From positions 1-34,838 of the forward strand of contig DKAI01000116.1 of the NCBI GenBank assembly GCA_002450755.1: a stretch of 34,838 bases of DNA, in the 5' to 3' direction. The notes under the pieces are model-generated. The model was not told the DNA's origin and searched no databases. It saw only the letters and a list, made by a program, of their open reading frames with translations. The DNA is from Deltaproteobacteria bacterium UBA6930 (GTDB lineage Bacteria > Myxococcota_A > UBA9160 > UBA6930). Numbering within the stretch: the first letter of the stretch is position 1; each line of letters begins with the position of its first letter. A program made the position numbers and the translations under genes. Shown piece by piece: positions 23,611 to 31,063 of the stretch.

Positions 23611-24075
23611 CTAAGGTTCTACAAGAAGATCAAGTTGAAGTATGTCTTGTCCAGGTGGACCGGTGATTCCTAGGTTCAATACCCAGTCTCCCGGCATGTG
23701 GAATTTTACCCCGTCAATTCGAAATCTTCCTTCATTCAGCATTTCAGTCACTCTCGGAGTTGTAGAAAGGCCGTGCTTATGTGAAGGCATGCCGCCGCTT
23801 ACGGAAATATGATCGGGTGTGGTGGGTAGATTGTCAGAATCGCGAAACTCGACAATCCAGCTATGGATCTGGCCTAGCTTTATTGGAGGGTTGGAAGGGT
23901 AGATAGAGACCTGGTAGTGGCCCCGCAGAGTCGACTGCCAGGTGCCAGCGTGGTCATCTATTATCTTGTACTCGTCATTGCAAGCGATGTGCAAGAAACA
24001 CCAAGCAAAACCGAGAAGAGCCGAGGCGATATTAACGTAACTAAACCTTTTCGTATGTGAATGTTTTATTAACAA
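23611..24075 (-). CDS. Exported YtkA-like domain protein
   Basis: 154-aa protein with an N-terminal membrane or lipoprotein signal (ALLGFAWCFLHIAC, with a possible lipobox before the Cys at about residue 32) and an Ig-like domain resembling YtkA/FixH-type proteins. The domain shows the family pattern of a paired-strand start, a SGGMPSHKHGLSTTP segment with Met and two His that resembles copper- or metal-linked sites, and FHMPGDWVLNLGITGP. The only available start is TTG at 24075, which overlaps the upstream SnoaL-like gene by 35 nt. It is the last gene of a four-gene minus-strand unit. A link to metal handling is suggested only by the motif and by the adjacent metal locus. Confidence 0.6.
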   Translation of the reverse strand: MLIKHSHTKRFSYVNIASALLGFAWCFLHIACNDEYKIIDDHAGTWQSTLRGHYQVSIYPSNPPIKLGQIHSWIVEFRDSDNLPTTPDHISVSGGMPSHKHGLSTTPRVTEMLNEGRFRIDGVKFHMPGDWVLNLGITGPPGQDILQLDLLVEP

Positions 24076-24439
24076 TTTTCCAACCGTCTTCAGTTTGAAG
24101 CAAAGTCATATGGTCTCGGTACCATACGTTAAGGAATCTTGATACGACTGTAGCGTGGGCAATGTTTTCATCGAAGACTAAATGGTCAATCGTCCATTCG
24201 ATTCCGTCTTCCGGAGGTTCCGATATCTTCGCGTCGTTTGCAGGTTTAGGGTTTCCGGTAAGACGGTCAATCCACGCTTCTATAGCGAATGTAACAGTCT
24301 TCCCCTCAAACTTTCCGAAGAGTTGTGCCTCGGGATGAAATACCTCCCTAATTAGGCTTCCATTCGCACTAACACAACCATGTACGTATTTTTCTAGGAT
24401 TGAGTTTACCTCGGCACTGCTCTCGGGTTGTTTTAACAT
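24041..24439 (-). CDS. SnoaL/NTF2-like protein (lumazine-binding-like)
   Basis: 132-aa single-domain protein with the cystatin-like alpha+beta NTF2 pattern. It has an opening helix (VNSILEKYVHGCVSANGSLIREVF), a short HPEAQLFGKFEGK strand region, a helix FAIEAWIDRL, and C-terminal strands ending LLQTEDGWKIVNKTFTY. This layout is that of putative lumazine-binding or SnoaL-like domains, which are often small-molecule isomerases or accessory domains. Catalytic residues cannot be assigned. It lies 8 nt after the alpha/beta hydrolase gene on the same strand, so it may act on that pathway's intermediate. Confidence 0.7.
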   Translation of the reverse strand: MLKQPESSAEVNSILEKYVHGCVSANGSLIREVFHPEAQLFGKFEGKTVTFAIEAWIDRLTGNPKPANDAKISEPPEDGIEWTIDHLVFDENIAHATVVSRFLNVWYRDHMTLLQTEDGWKIVNKTFTYEKV

Positions 24440-24447
24440 GTGATCTC

Positions 24448-25242
24448 TTAAATTTCCAAGAAACGTCTAAGCATTTTGTTGAAGAAGATGGGATCTTCGA
24501 GGTGAACCGCGTGCCCCAAGGCTTCGAACATGATGACCTCGCAGTCTTTTATACGCTCGGCCATAAAGTCGGCCCCGCCCGGGGGGGTAAATTCATCGTG
24601 GCGCCCCTGGAAGATTCCCGTAGGTACCTCGATTTCCGAAAGTAGATCTGTCAAGTCTTCACGTATTAGTTCCTCTAGGAGTTTAATTCCGACAAACCCA
24701 GGCGTTTGCATGAGGTTCATCCACACCCAGTCCAGCATTTGCATACTTGGTAACTTGTGGAAGGTCCACTCCGCAGCTCGTCTGCGGCTGGCAGGTCGAT
24801 CTCGGAGCTCCTCGTCGATCATAGCTCTCACAGCTTCCAAAGGAACTCCATGAATATAATCAGGGCTAGAAACGAAACGTGGGGACGTAGGTCCCACGAG
24901 ACCCAACTGGATAATGTGATCTTTAATGGTGGCTGCGTATTTTGTAGCGATCCCACCACCTGTCGACCAACCCATTAACGTCGCGTCTTCAACCTTGAGT
25001 TCCTCCATTAGTCGTTTTAAGTCCTTGCAATGGTCATCAAAAGCGTACCCTCGTGAAGGCTTGTCGGAACGTCCATGTCCTCGAAGGTCGATAGCGATTG
25101 TTCGAAACTCGTCGCATAACGACGTTATCTGGGGCTCCCAAAATGTATGGTTTGCAGCCCAACCATGCACGAAAACAATTGGTCGACCTTCGCCAGATTC
25201 TTCGTAAAAAATATTACCTGCTTCTCCAGACACATAAGACAT
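24448..25242 (-). CDS. Alpha/beta hydrolase
   Basis: 264-aa alpha/beta-hydrolase-fold enzyme. The oxyanion region HGWAANHTF lies near residues 26-34. The nucleophile elbow is GWSTGG with Ser93, the acid is Asp216 (FQGRHDEFTPP) and the His is His244 (LGHAVHLEDP), so the full triad is present. Strongly resembles the carboxylesterase/haloperoxidase/enol-lactone-hydrolase branch, with IDLRGHGRSDKP typical of that branch. Probably hydrolyses an ester or thioester intermediate in the operon with the crotonase and the SnoaL-like protein. No signal peptide. Confidence 0.88.
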   Translation of the reverse strand: MSYVSGEAGNIFYEESGEGRPIVFVHGWAANHTFWEPQITSLCDEFRTIAIDLRGHGRSDKPSRGYAFDDHCKDLKRLMEELKVEDATLMGWSTGGGIATKYAATIKDHIIQLGLVGPTSPRFVSSPDYIHGVPLEAVRAMIDEELRDRPASRRRAAEWTFHKLPSMQMLDWVWMNLMQTPGFVGIKLLEELIREDLTDLLSEIEVPTGIFQGRHDEFTPPGGADFMAERIKDCEVIMFEALGHAVHLEDPIFFNKMLRRFLEI

Positions 25243-25254
25243 GAAAATTTTCTC

Positions 25255-26034
25255 CTATAAACCTTTGAAATTTGGTCGACGCTTCTCTCTAAATGCAGCG
25301 ACTCCTTCTCGGTGATCTTCGGTTACGATGCATTGGTCTTGACGGATACCTTCTAGGCCGAAGCTCGATTTAAAATCAGTTTCCATTGCATTTCTCATGA
25401 TGGACTTTGTGTAGGCCATTGCTAAAGGGGCTCTCTCTGCCAAACGTTTCGCCCACCTATGTGCTTCACTTATTAGTTCATCATCGGGTACTACTCGATT
25501 ACAAAGACCCAGTTCAAGGCATCGAGAAGCGGCTACGCGTTCGCCTTCAACCGCAATCTGGTAGGCCGTTTTGTGTCCTACTGTGCGGGCTAAAAGCCAG
25601 TGGCAACCTCCATCTGGAACAAGTCCGATATTGCTGAACGCAAGAAGTAGGTAGGCGTTCTCGCTCATTATGGAGAGATCAGAAGCGAGTGCAAAGGCCG
25701 CTCCTACTCCCGCGGCGGCACCATTGACGGCGCTGATAACCGGTTTTGGCATATGCATAATGGTTTCTATGGAAGGCAAGAAACCCTTAAGAAGGCTTTC
25801 TTCGGCTCCTGACCAGCGCGATTTGCGATCAACTAAGTCCGCGCCTGCTGAGAAGCCTTTCCCTTTACCAGTAATAATGACTACACGAACCTCAGCTTCT
25901 TTCGCTGCGGTTTCCAAGGCAAGTTGCAGGTCATCGGTCAACGATTGATTAAAGGCATTCCGAACTTCTGGACGGTTTAGAAATATCGTTGACACACCAT
26001 CGTTATTTTCAACTTCTATACTGTCGTAACTCAT
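25255..26034 (-). CDS. Enoyl-CoA hydratase/isomerase family protein
   Basis: 259-aa crotonase-fold enzyme and first gene of the minus-strand unit. Oxyanion-hole segments are GKGFSAGADL (about 57-66) and NGAAAGVGAAFALA. The active-site region reads FSNIGLVPDGGCHWLLAR, where an Asp follows Pro in the style of PaaG-type 2-enoyl-CoA isomerases, rather than the two Glu of ECH. This suggests isomerase chemistry. The ribosome binding site AGGAGGT sits 4-5 nt before the ATG. The following hydrolase starts 12 nt after its stop, which suggests one pathway. Confidence 0.88.
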   Translation of the reverse strand: MSYDSIEVENNDGVSTIFLNRPEVRNAFNQSLTDDLQLALETAAKEAEVRVVIITGKGKGFSAGADLVDRKSRWSGAEESLLKGFLPSIETIMHMPKPVISAVNGAAAGVGAAFALASDLSIMSENAYLLLAFSNIGLVPDGGCHWLLARTVGHKTAYQIAVEGERVAASRCLELGLCNRVVPDDELISEAHRWAKRLAERAPLAMAYTKSIMRNAMETDFKSSFGLEGIRQDQCIVTEDHREGVAAFREKRRPNFKGL

Positions 26035-26114
26035 TCTACCTCCTAAAATATTCTAACCTTTGTAGAGTTAGTGTTGTATCGAAAATTGTATGTTTTTAAA
26101 GAAAAGGGTCCTAG

Positions 26115-26984
26115 ATGGAAAATGTTGAAGAGACCGGAGTTCTTTTTTTTACAGATAAGATGGACGGTGCCTCCCTTCTTGAATATGCAAAGAGGCTCGA
26201 AGGTTGCGGTGTCCATACTCTTTGGCTTCCGGAATTGTTGGGGAGGGAGCCTTTTTCAACGGCGGGTGCCTTGCTTGCGAATACCGAGACGCTGCGGATC
26301 GGCACCGGCATTGCCAATGTCTACGTTCGCGACGCCAGCTCCATGGTTGCAGGTAGTCGGACCTTAGCTGAGTTGTCAGATGGAAGATTTGAACTTGGTT
26401 TAGGAGTTTCGAATATTGGCGCCAGTGCTACACGAGGATATAAATGGATACCTCCCCTACAGAAGTTGCGGCAATATTTTGACGAAATGGAAATCGCTTC
26501 AATTGAAATGGTAAAACCTCCGACTCCTCCTCGCTTGTTTGTAGCAGCGCACGGTCCTCGGCTTCTTGAATTTTCTGCTCAAAGAACAGATGGCGCACTT
26601 ACCTATCTCATGACTTCAAAGCATACGACTTACGCAAGGAAAGTTTTAGGCAAAGACAAAAAGCTTCATGTCGGACAATTTGTTCTCGCCTGCGGGGACC
26701 CGGTGTTGGCACGAAAAATAGCACGTAAAGCTGTTAAGTATTATGTTTCGCTTGATTACTATAGGCGGGAATGGCTAGGTCAGGGGCTCGAGCCTGCAGA
26801 TTTTGAAAATGACGGGAGTGACCGTTTAATCGATCACCTCGTAGCATGGGGAGACGTTAAAGAGATACGCGAGCGTTTAGATTCTCAACGCAAAGCGGGA
26901 GCAAATCACGTTATTTTAATTCCCCTAAATGCCACCCCCGGAATTGAGCCAGATTACAATTTGTTGAATGAAATCTGCAAATAA
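26115..26984 (+). CDS. LLM-class (F420- or flavin-dependent) oxidoreductase
   Basis: 289-aa luciferase-like monooxygenase-fold enzyme, resembling the branch annotated as probable F420-dependent oxidoreductases. Family features include YAKRLEGCGVHTLWLPE near residues 21-37, IGTGIANVYVRDASSMV, LAELSDGRFELGLGVSN with Ser-Asn, and C-terminal LDSQRKAGANHVILIP. Actual cofactor (F420H2 or FMNH2) cannot be read from the sequence. The ATG at 26115 follows AAAAGGGT. Divergently transcribed from the crotonase unit across an 80-nt gap. The selenoprotein peroxiredoxin starts 15 nt downstream, so the two may share a transcript. Confidence 0.85.
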   Translation: MENVEETGVLFFTDKMDGASLLEYAKRLEGCGVHTLWLPELLGREPFSTAGALLANTETLRIGTGIANVYVRDASSMVAGSRTLAELSDGRFELGLGVSNIGASATRGYKWIPPLQKLRQYFDEMEIASIEMVKPPTPPRLFVAAHGPRLLEFSAQRTDGALTYLMTSKHTTYARKVLGKDKKLHVGQFVLACGDPVLARKIARKAVKYYVSLDYYRREWLGQGLEPADFENDGSDRLIDHLVAWGDVKEIRERLDSQRKAGANHVILIPLNATPGIEPDYNLLNEICK

Positions 26985-26999
26985 AGGAAAATCGATCTG

Positions 27000-27569
27000 A
27001 TGAAAAAAAACGGCAGCGGAGGTCCTTGGAAATCAAATTGTTTCAATAGGGTGATGAGAGGGTTAGCGTTTTTATCACTTTTCGCTCTGCCTTCAGGTGC
27101 GAAAGGTCTTGAGGTAGGTTCCGATGCACCGCCATTTGAACTCTTGGGATCTGATGGAACGGTTCATAAGTTGTCAGATTATAAAGGCCGAAAAGAAATT
27201 GTACTGGCTTGGTTTCCAAAAGCATTTACTCCGGGCTGAACTAATGAATTGGTAGCGCTGCGTGACAGTGCCGATTTATTAAAAAACTTTGATGCAGAAA
27301 TATTTATGATAAGCCTCGATGATCCGCAGAAGAACAAAGAGTTTTCTGAGGCACTTGGAAGTGCACACGTTTTACTCTCTGATCCTGAAAAAAAAATTGC
27401 TGAAGCATACGGCGTTATCGGTTTTGGTGGCCTCTATGCGCGCAGGTGGACGTACTATATAGATCGAGAAGGCGTTGTGCGAGATATTGATAAAAATGTG
27501 GATACCCAAACGGCTGGCCAGGATATTGCTGCTCGGCTCGAGTCCCTAGATTTTTACAAACGGAATTAA
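27000..27569 (+). CDS. Selenocysteine-containing exported peroxiredoxin (AhpC/TSA)
   Basis: A 189-codon peroxiredoxin interrupted by one in-frame TGA at 27237-27239 (codon 80). The stop-free frame continues exactly across it: codons before read PKAFTPG and after read TNELVALRD. In peroxiredoxins this position is the peroxidatic Cys of the FTPGC(T) motif, so TGA reads as selenocysteine. An N-terminal signal-like segment (GLAFLSLFALPSG, about residues 21-33) suggests a periplasmic location. The conserved Arg of the Prx active site is likely in the ARRWTYYIDREG segment. No Cys remains after the signal region, so this is a one-Sec enzyme without a visible resolving residue, needing an external thiol. 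It reduces peroxides. The signal could also start at ATG 27054. Sec-insertion genes are not in the window. It is not a pseudogene: no other lesion, and the hairpin below fits. Confidence 0.9.
27247..27276 (+). promoter_or_regulatory. Candidate bacterial SECIS hairpin
   Basis: Stem-loop directly downstream of the in-frame TGA. AATTGGTA (27247-27254) pairs with TGCCGATT (27269-27276), including two G-U pairs. A 3-nt bulge follows, then CTG/CAG closes a 5-nt apical loop (27261-27265), beginning 21 nt after the TGA. Alternatively GCGCTG (27255-27260) pairs with CAGTGC (27266-27271) to close the same loop. The distance fits bacterial SECIS elements, which lie in the coding region within about 16-37 nt of the UGA. 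The apical loop has a single G-T rather than a leading GG, so the match is not perfect. Confidence 0.6.
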
Positions 27570-27594
27570 CACTTTGACATTTTAAAAATCGGAT

Positions 27595-27614
27595 TTCAGT
27601 CAATGAGTACTGAA
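27595..27614. repeat. Inverted repeat between convergent genes
   Basis: TTCAGT (27595-27600) and ACTGAA (27609-27614) form a 6-bp hairpin with an 8-nt loop in the 79-nt gap between the peroxiredoxin stop and the upp stop. It could act as a bidirectional terminator, but it has no T-run, so support is weak. Confidence 0.25.
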
Positions 27615-27648
27615 GCTTAGGTCCAGTTCCCTGTAATGAATGAGCAGC

Positions 27649-28269
27649 CTAATCGGTCCCGAAGAGGCGATCACCCATGTCGCCTAGACCGGGTACAATG
27701 AAGTGTCTGTCGTCCAACTGCTCGTCGCAAGCAGCAGCAATAATAGAAATATCAGAGTGGTCGCGGTTGACGCGTTCGACTCCTGGAGATGCTACAAGTA
27801 CGCAAATTGCAGTAATCTTTTTAGCACCTGAGTGTTTTAGTTTTTCGCAGGCCCATGAAAGAGAGCCACCTGTTGCGAGCATAGGTTCCAATATCAGCAC
27901 GTGGCCGTTTGAAAGGTCAGGAAATTTTGAGTAATAAGATTCGGGTTTAGCGGTCGATTCATCACGTTGGACGCCAATGAAACCAACCTGAATGTTTGGA
28001 ATAATTTCCTTAGCAGCGTCCAACATGCCGAGGCCTGCCCTTAGAATCGGCACTGCAATGATTTGTTCTGACAGGCATTTCCCTTGAGTATTTTCAAGCG
28101 GGGTAGATAAAGGATAAGGCTTTAGAGGTAGTTCCTTCGTGGCTTCCACAATCAAAATTTGAGAAAGTTTATTAGTGGTAGTTCTAAAAGAAGTCGGATC
28201 TGTATCTTTGTTTCTTAGTATGGAAAGGTAGTGGCAGGCAAGAGGATGTGAAGAAACGATTAATGACAT
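27649..28269 (-). CDS. upp: Uracil phosphoribosyltransferase
   Basis: Pyrimidine salvage: joins uracil and PRPP to UMP in the cytoplasm. The 206-aa length fits bacterial Upp. Diagnostic segments are VPILRAGLGMLDAA (about residues 72-85), the PRPP motif EPMLATGGS and the uracil-binding PGLGDMGDRLFGT at the C-terminus. The PRPP motif has Glu where most Upp proteins have Asp (DPMLATGGS). That is a mild substitution and the rest of the site is intact. It is monocistronic here, convergent with the peroxiredoxin gene, and separated by about 76 nt from the nitrilase-like gene. Confidence 0.92.
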   Translation of the reverse strand: MSLIVSSHPLACHYLSILRNKDTDPTSFRTTTNKLSQILIVEATKELPLKPYPLSTPLENTQGKCLSEQIIAVPILRAGLGMLDAAKEIIPNIQVGFIGVQRDESTAKPESYYSKFPDLSNGHVLILEPMLATGGSLSWACEKLKHSGAKKITAICVLVASPGVERVNRDHSDISIIAAACDEQLDDRHFIVPGLGDMGDRLFGTD

Positions 28270-28345
28270 CTACTCCGGTCCTTATCTTAGGGCATAGCCA
28301 ACTTAAAAGGTTTAACAGATTTGCGAATACTTTTGCGGCGGCCTA

Positions 28346-29413
28346 CTACTTACTTGGCTTCTTCCAAATGTCTCGGTCATGCATTAGATCTATTTGCTTC
28401 TGAGTCACTTCCTTCTTGTATTCCGCATGTTTCATTGGCTCTCGATTTAGGTAGAGATTCTTCGGATATATCGATTTTTCGTATATGAGTTGAATCATCT
28501 CAGTTCGAAGGTCCTTCATCCAATTAGTCCAAGGTGATCGGGCGCGATGCTGACGCAAGGCTTCGATATTTATTGGTCCGCATACGCTCGTTGAAACTCC
28601 ACCATATTCCTGACGCCCGACCACCTGTCCTCGGTAGTCGATTATGAACGATTTTCCCCCGAACGTGTCGATAGGCGTTTCGGAGTCTGCAGTTAGATAG
28701 TAGGTACCCATATTGGGCGACAACACGTAAAAATTGTTATCGAGCGCGCGTGCTCGACTTTGGATTTCGAAAAAATCACTCGATGCTGCCGGATGGGGAA
28801 TTGAAGCACGGTAGACTATTTCTGCTCCGTTCATCGCAAGACCGCGAGCATGTTCTGGATAGGAGCCCTCATTTGCCATCATGATTCCGATGCGTCCGAT
28901 CTCAGTGTCGGCCACTGGCCAAAAGGCATCCAAGGTTCGCCCATATCTCTCAACCCACCAGTCAAAAATATCGTGGGGGCATACCGAGTGCTCCACAGGA
29001 TAGAGCGGAGCAACTTTGTAATGCTTTAGAACTATTTCACCTGACGGGTCGATAATGAAACCAACGTTAAAAAAACGATCTTCGACTTCCGGATGCTTTG
29101 CTTTGGCTTGAGCGATTATGAAGATTTCATACTCGCGTGCGATTGCTCCCAATGCGTCCGATTCGGGGCCTGGTAAGTCGATCGCGCAAGTTTTTGCGTA
29201 GTCCACGTGATCTTCGTCAAGGACTTCGTCGTTGAACCCTTGGAGTGCGCCCTCAGGAATTGCCACCAAGCGAACAGGTAGGTCGAGGCCTGCGAGCCAG
29301 GTGGCAGCCTTGATCATATGAGAATGGTGTTCGATGTTGCGAAGAATTTCTTCTCGTCGTTGAATTCCCCACACTGTAGGGATTAGACCGACCGCATTGT
29401 ATGGTTCTATCAC
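28346..29413 (-). CDS. Nitrilase-superfamily protein lacking catalytic Cys
   Basis: 355-aa carbon-nitrogen-hydrolase fold, most similar in pattern to aliphatic amidases (AmiE-like, with NGAEIVYR following the active-site loop). Of the family's Glu-Lys-Cys triad, Glu54 (VAIPEGAL) and Lys133 (VLKHYKVAP) are seen, but the Cys position is Ala180: the loop reads IMMANEGSYPEHARG where amidases have CDDGNYPE. There is no nearby Cys to substitute. So the protein cannot use the standard nucleophile and may be a pseudoenzyme or carry out other chemistry. It is the third gene of a unit with the CoxM- and CoxS-like genes (14-nt gap). Confidence 0.8.
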   Translation of the reverse strand: MIEPYNAVGLIPTVWGIQRREEILRNIEHHSHMIKAATWLAGLDLPVRLVAIPEGALQGFNDEVLDEDHVDYAKTCAIDLPGPESDALGAIAREYEIFIIAQAKAKHPEVEDRFFNVGFIIDPSGEIVLKHYKVAPLYPVEHSVCPHDIFDWWVERYGRTLDAFWPVADTEIGRIGIMMANEGSYPEHARGLAMNGAEIVYRASIPHPAASSDFFEIQSRARALDNNFYVLSPNMGTYYLTADSETPIDTFGGKSFIIDYRGQVVGRQEYGGVSTSVCGPINIEALRQHRARSPWTNWMKDLRTEMIQLIYEKSIYPKNLYLNREPMKHAEYKKEVTQKQIDLMHDRDIWKKPSK

Positions 29414-29427
29414 GATGACCTTTCGGG

Positions 29428-29919
29428 CTAGGTTTGCATTTTCTGAGCTGCACTTCTAACTGCAGCCATAATTCCCTGATAGCCGGTGCAGCGACAGACA
29501 TTTCCGGATAGGTGCTCCCGAATTTCTTGGTCCGTAGGGCTGGGGATTTTTTCAAGTAGGTCCTGAACGGTCAAGAGAAATCCAGGAGTACAAAAACCGC
29601 ACTGCAGGCCGTGCTCTTCTTGAAAAGCGGCTTGCACGGGATGAAGCTCGTTCGCTTTAGCCATACCTTCGACCGTATCGATCTTTGAACCGGCTACGGA
29701 AATAGCGAAAGTCAGGCATGACCTGACAATGGCTCCATCGACACGCACAGTACACGCGCCGCAGACTCCTTGTTCGCAACCTACGTGTGTTCCCGTGAGA
29801 CCACATTCGTGACGAAGAAAGTCGCTTAAAAGCATTCTTGGTTCGGCAAGAGCGGTGTAGTCCTCTCCGTTAACGGTTACGGAAATAGCCTGTAATCCTT
29901 CTACGGGTTTGGTACTCAC
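29428..29919 (-). CDS. 2Fe-2S subunit of a xanthine dehydrogenase/CO dehydrogenase-type enzyme (CoxS-like)
   Basis: 163-aa electron-transfer subunit with two [2Fe-2S] clusters. The plant-type ferredoxin domain carries Cys48, Cys53, Cys56 and Cys68 (GCEQGVCGACTVRVDG). The C-terminal helical domain carries the second cluster in QCGFCTPGF and VCRCTGYQGI. Length and motifs match CoxS/XdhC-type small subunits of molybdenum hydroxylases. The start is GTG 29919, which overlaps the CoxM stop in GTGA. Electrons should pass from a Mo-cofactor subunit through these clusters to the FAD subunit. The Mo subunit gene is not in the window. Confidence 0.92.
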   Translation of the reverse strand: MSTKPVEGLQAISVTVNGEDYTALAEPRMLLSDFLRHECGLTGTHVGCEQGVCGACTVRVDGAIVRSCLTFAISVAGSKIDTVEGMAKANELHPVQAAFQEEHGLQCGFCTPGFLLTVQDLLEKIPSPTDQEIREHLSGNVCRCTGYQGIMAAVRSAAQKMQT

Positions 29920-30785
29920 GAAATTTTCCTCTCTTCGAATGCTTGGTCTATTACCCGGGAAACTAAAGTTGCGGCTAAATCTTTACGATATTCTGAGGAG
30001 CCGTGTTGATCAAAGGGCGGATCCAATTCTACTGCGGCCAACGATCCAATTTCCCTGCAAGTCGCGGGGTCAGGTATCGACTGGCCGTTTAAGGCGTTTT
30101 CGGCATTAACCGCGCGGATTGCACGATCGGCTACCCCAAGTAGCGCAATTTTCGCGGCACTAATTTTGCCGTCGCTAAGTTGCGCGGTAAAAGCTACCCC
30201 TGCCAAAGCAAAATCTCCGTGTCGACGGGCAAATTCTGTGAACCCCCAGATTGTATCGGGAGCAGGTATTGGTATTAGAACCTCGCAAAGGAGCTCATCG
30301 CTAGATAGTGCAGTCGTAAGATAAGATTCAAAAAAATCATCAGCTCCGATCCGTCGTTCACCAGACACGCTCTTTGCGACAACTTCACCACTGAGAGCTA
30401 GAAGCACTGCCGGCAATTCGGCTGCCGCGTCAGCGTGTGCGATACTTCCCCCGAATGTTCCTCTGTTGCGATTTGCGGCATGGCCTACCCATTTTAGGGC
30501 TTCCGGGATAAGTGGTGCCGCTCCTTGGATCTCTGGCGAATCGAGTACGTTTGCTTGTCGTGACATCGTGCCGATCCGGATTTCGCCATTAACTTCAGCA
30601 TTGGCAATTCCAGGGACTTTCGAGATGTCTATAAGGGCTGCCGGCTGGGCAAGTCTCAAGTTCATCATTGGTATCAGGCTTTGGCCGCCCGCGAGGATCT
30701 TCGCATCGTCGCCGTGTTCGGCAAGTAGGGAAGTCGTCTCTTCAATCGAGTCCGGTTGATAGTAAGCGAAGGGAGCTGGTTTCAT
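29916..30785 (-). CDS. FAD-binding subunit of a molybdenum hydroxylase (CoxM-like)
   Basis: 289-aa FAD-binding PCMH-type subunit. The FAD motifs are AGGQSLIPMMNLRLAQP (about residues 34-50) and RNRGTFGGSIAHADAAAELPAVL (about 107-129). A C-terminal domain of the CO-dehydrogenase flavoprotein type follows (from about residue 170). I take the ATG at 30785 as start; a TTG at 30803 is possible but neither has a clean ribosome binding site. Overlaps the CoxS-like gene by 4 nt. It is the first gene of the minus-strand unit and is divergent from the Rieske operon. Confidence 0.9.
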   Translation of the reverse strand: MKPAPFAYYQPDSIEETTSLLAEHGDDAKILAGGQSLIPMMNLRLAQPAALIDISKVPGIANAEVNGEIRIGTMSRQANVLDSPEIQGAAPLIPEALKWVGHAANRNRGTFGGSIAHADAAAELPAVLLALSGEVVAKSVSGERRIGADDFFESYLTTALSSDELLCEVLIPIPAPDTIWGFTEFARRHGDFALAGVAFTAQLSDGKISAAKIALLGVADRAIRAVNAENALNGQSIPDPATCREIGSLAAVELDPPFDQHGSSEYRKDLAATLVSRVIDQAFEERKIS

Positions 30786-30968
30786 TCCCTTTTCGTAACA
30801 CAACCGAAGGAGTTTTGGGGAGAGAGTAGGGGTGAAAATCGCATAGCTTTAAAAGAAAGCATCCTGGAACTTTCTAGTTATTCCTTGGAGAATTCAATGT
30901 CTCCCGTAAATCATTGATATATAAGGCTTTTTAACTTTTAAGAATTACGGTCAGAACTCTGGCAATTT

Positions 30969-30984
30969 TGGCACGGCTATTTCG
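30969..30984 (+). promoter_or_regulatory. Sigma-54-like -24 element upstream of the Rieske operon
   Basis: TGGCACG at 30969-30975 matches the -24 consensus exactly, and TTTCG follows at 30980-30984 with the right spacing for -12 (consensus TTGCA/T), but lacks the G of the GC pair. It lies about 80 nt before the first gene of the operon. The remaining 30786-31063 gap (278 nt, AT-rich) holds no other motif I can support, apart from AGGAGG before ATG 31064. Confidence 0.25.
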
Positions 30985-31063
30985 ATTTTTAAAAAAGATA
31001 AAGGTTTAACCAAAAATCCACGAATACATCGCTCTGCGAATTACAATCGCACAGGAGGAACAA

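Noticed and set aside
27000..27569. Two separate short genes or a nonsense pseudogene in the peroxiredoxin
   Set aside because: Both halves are in the same frame, the only break is a TGA at the catalytic Cys codon, and a hairpin fits SECIS spacing.
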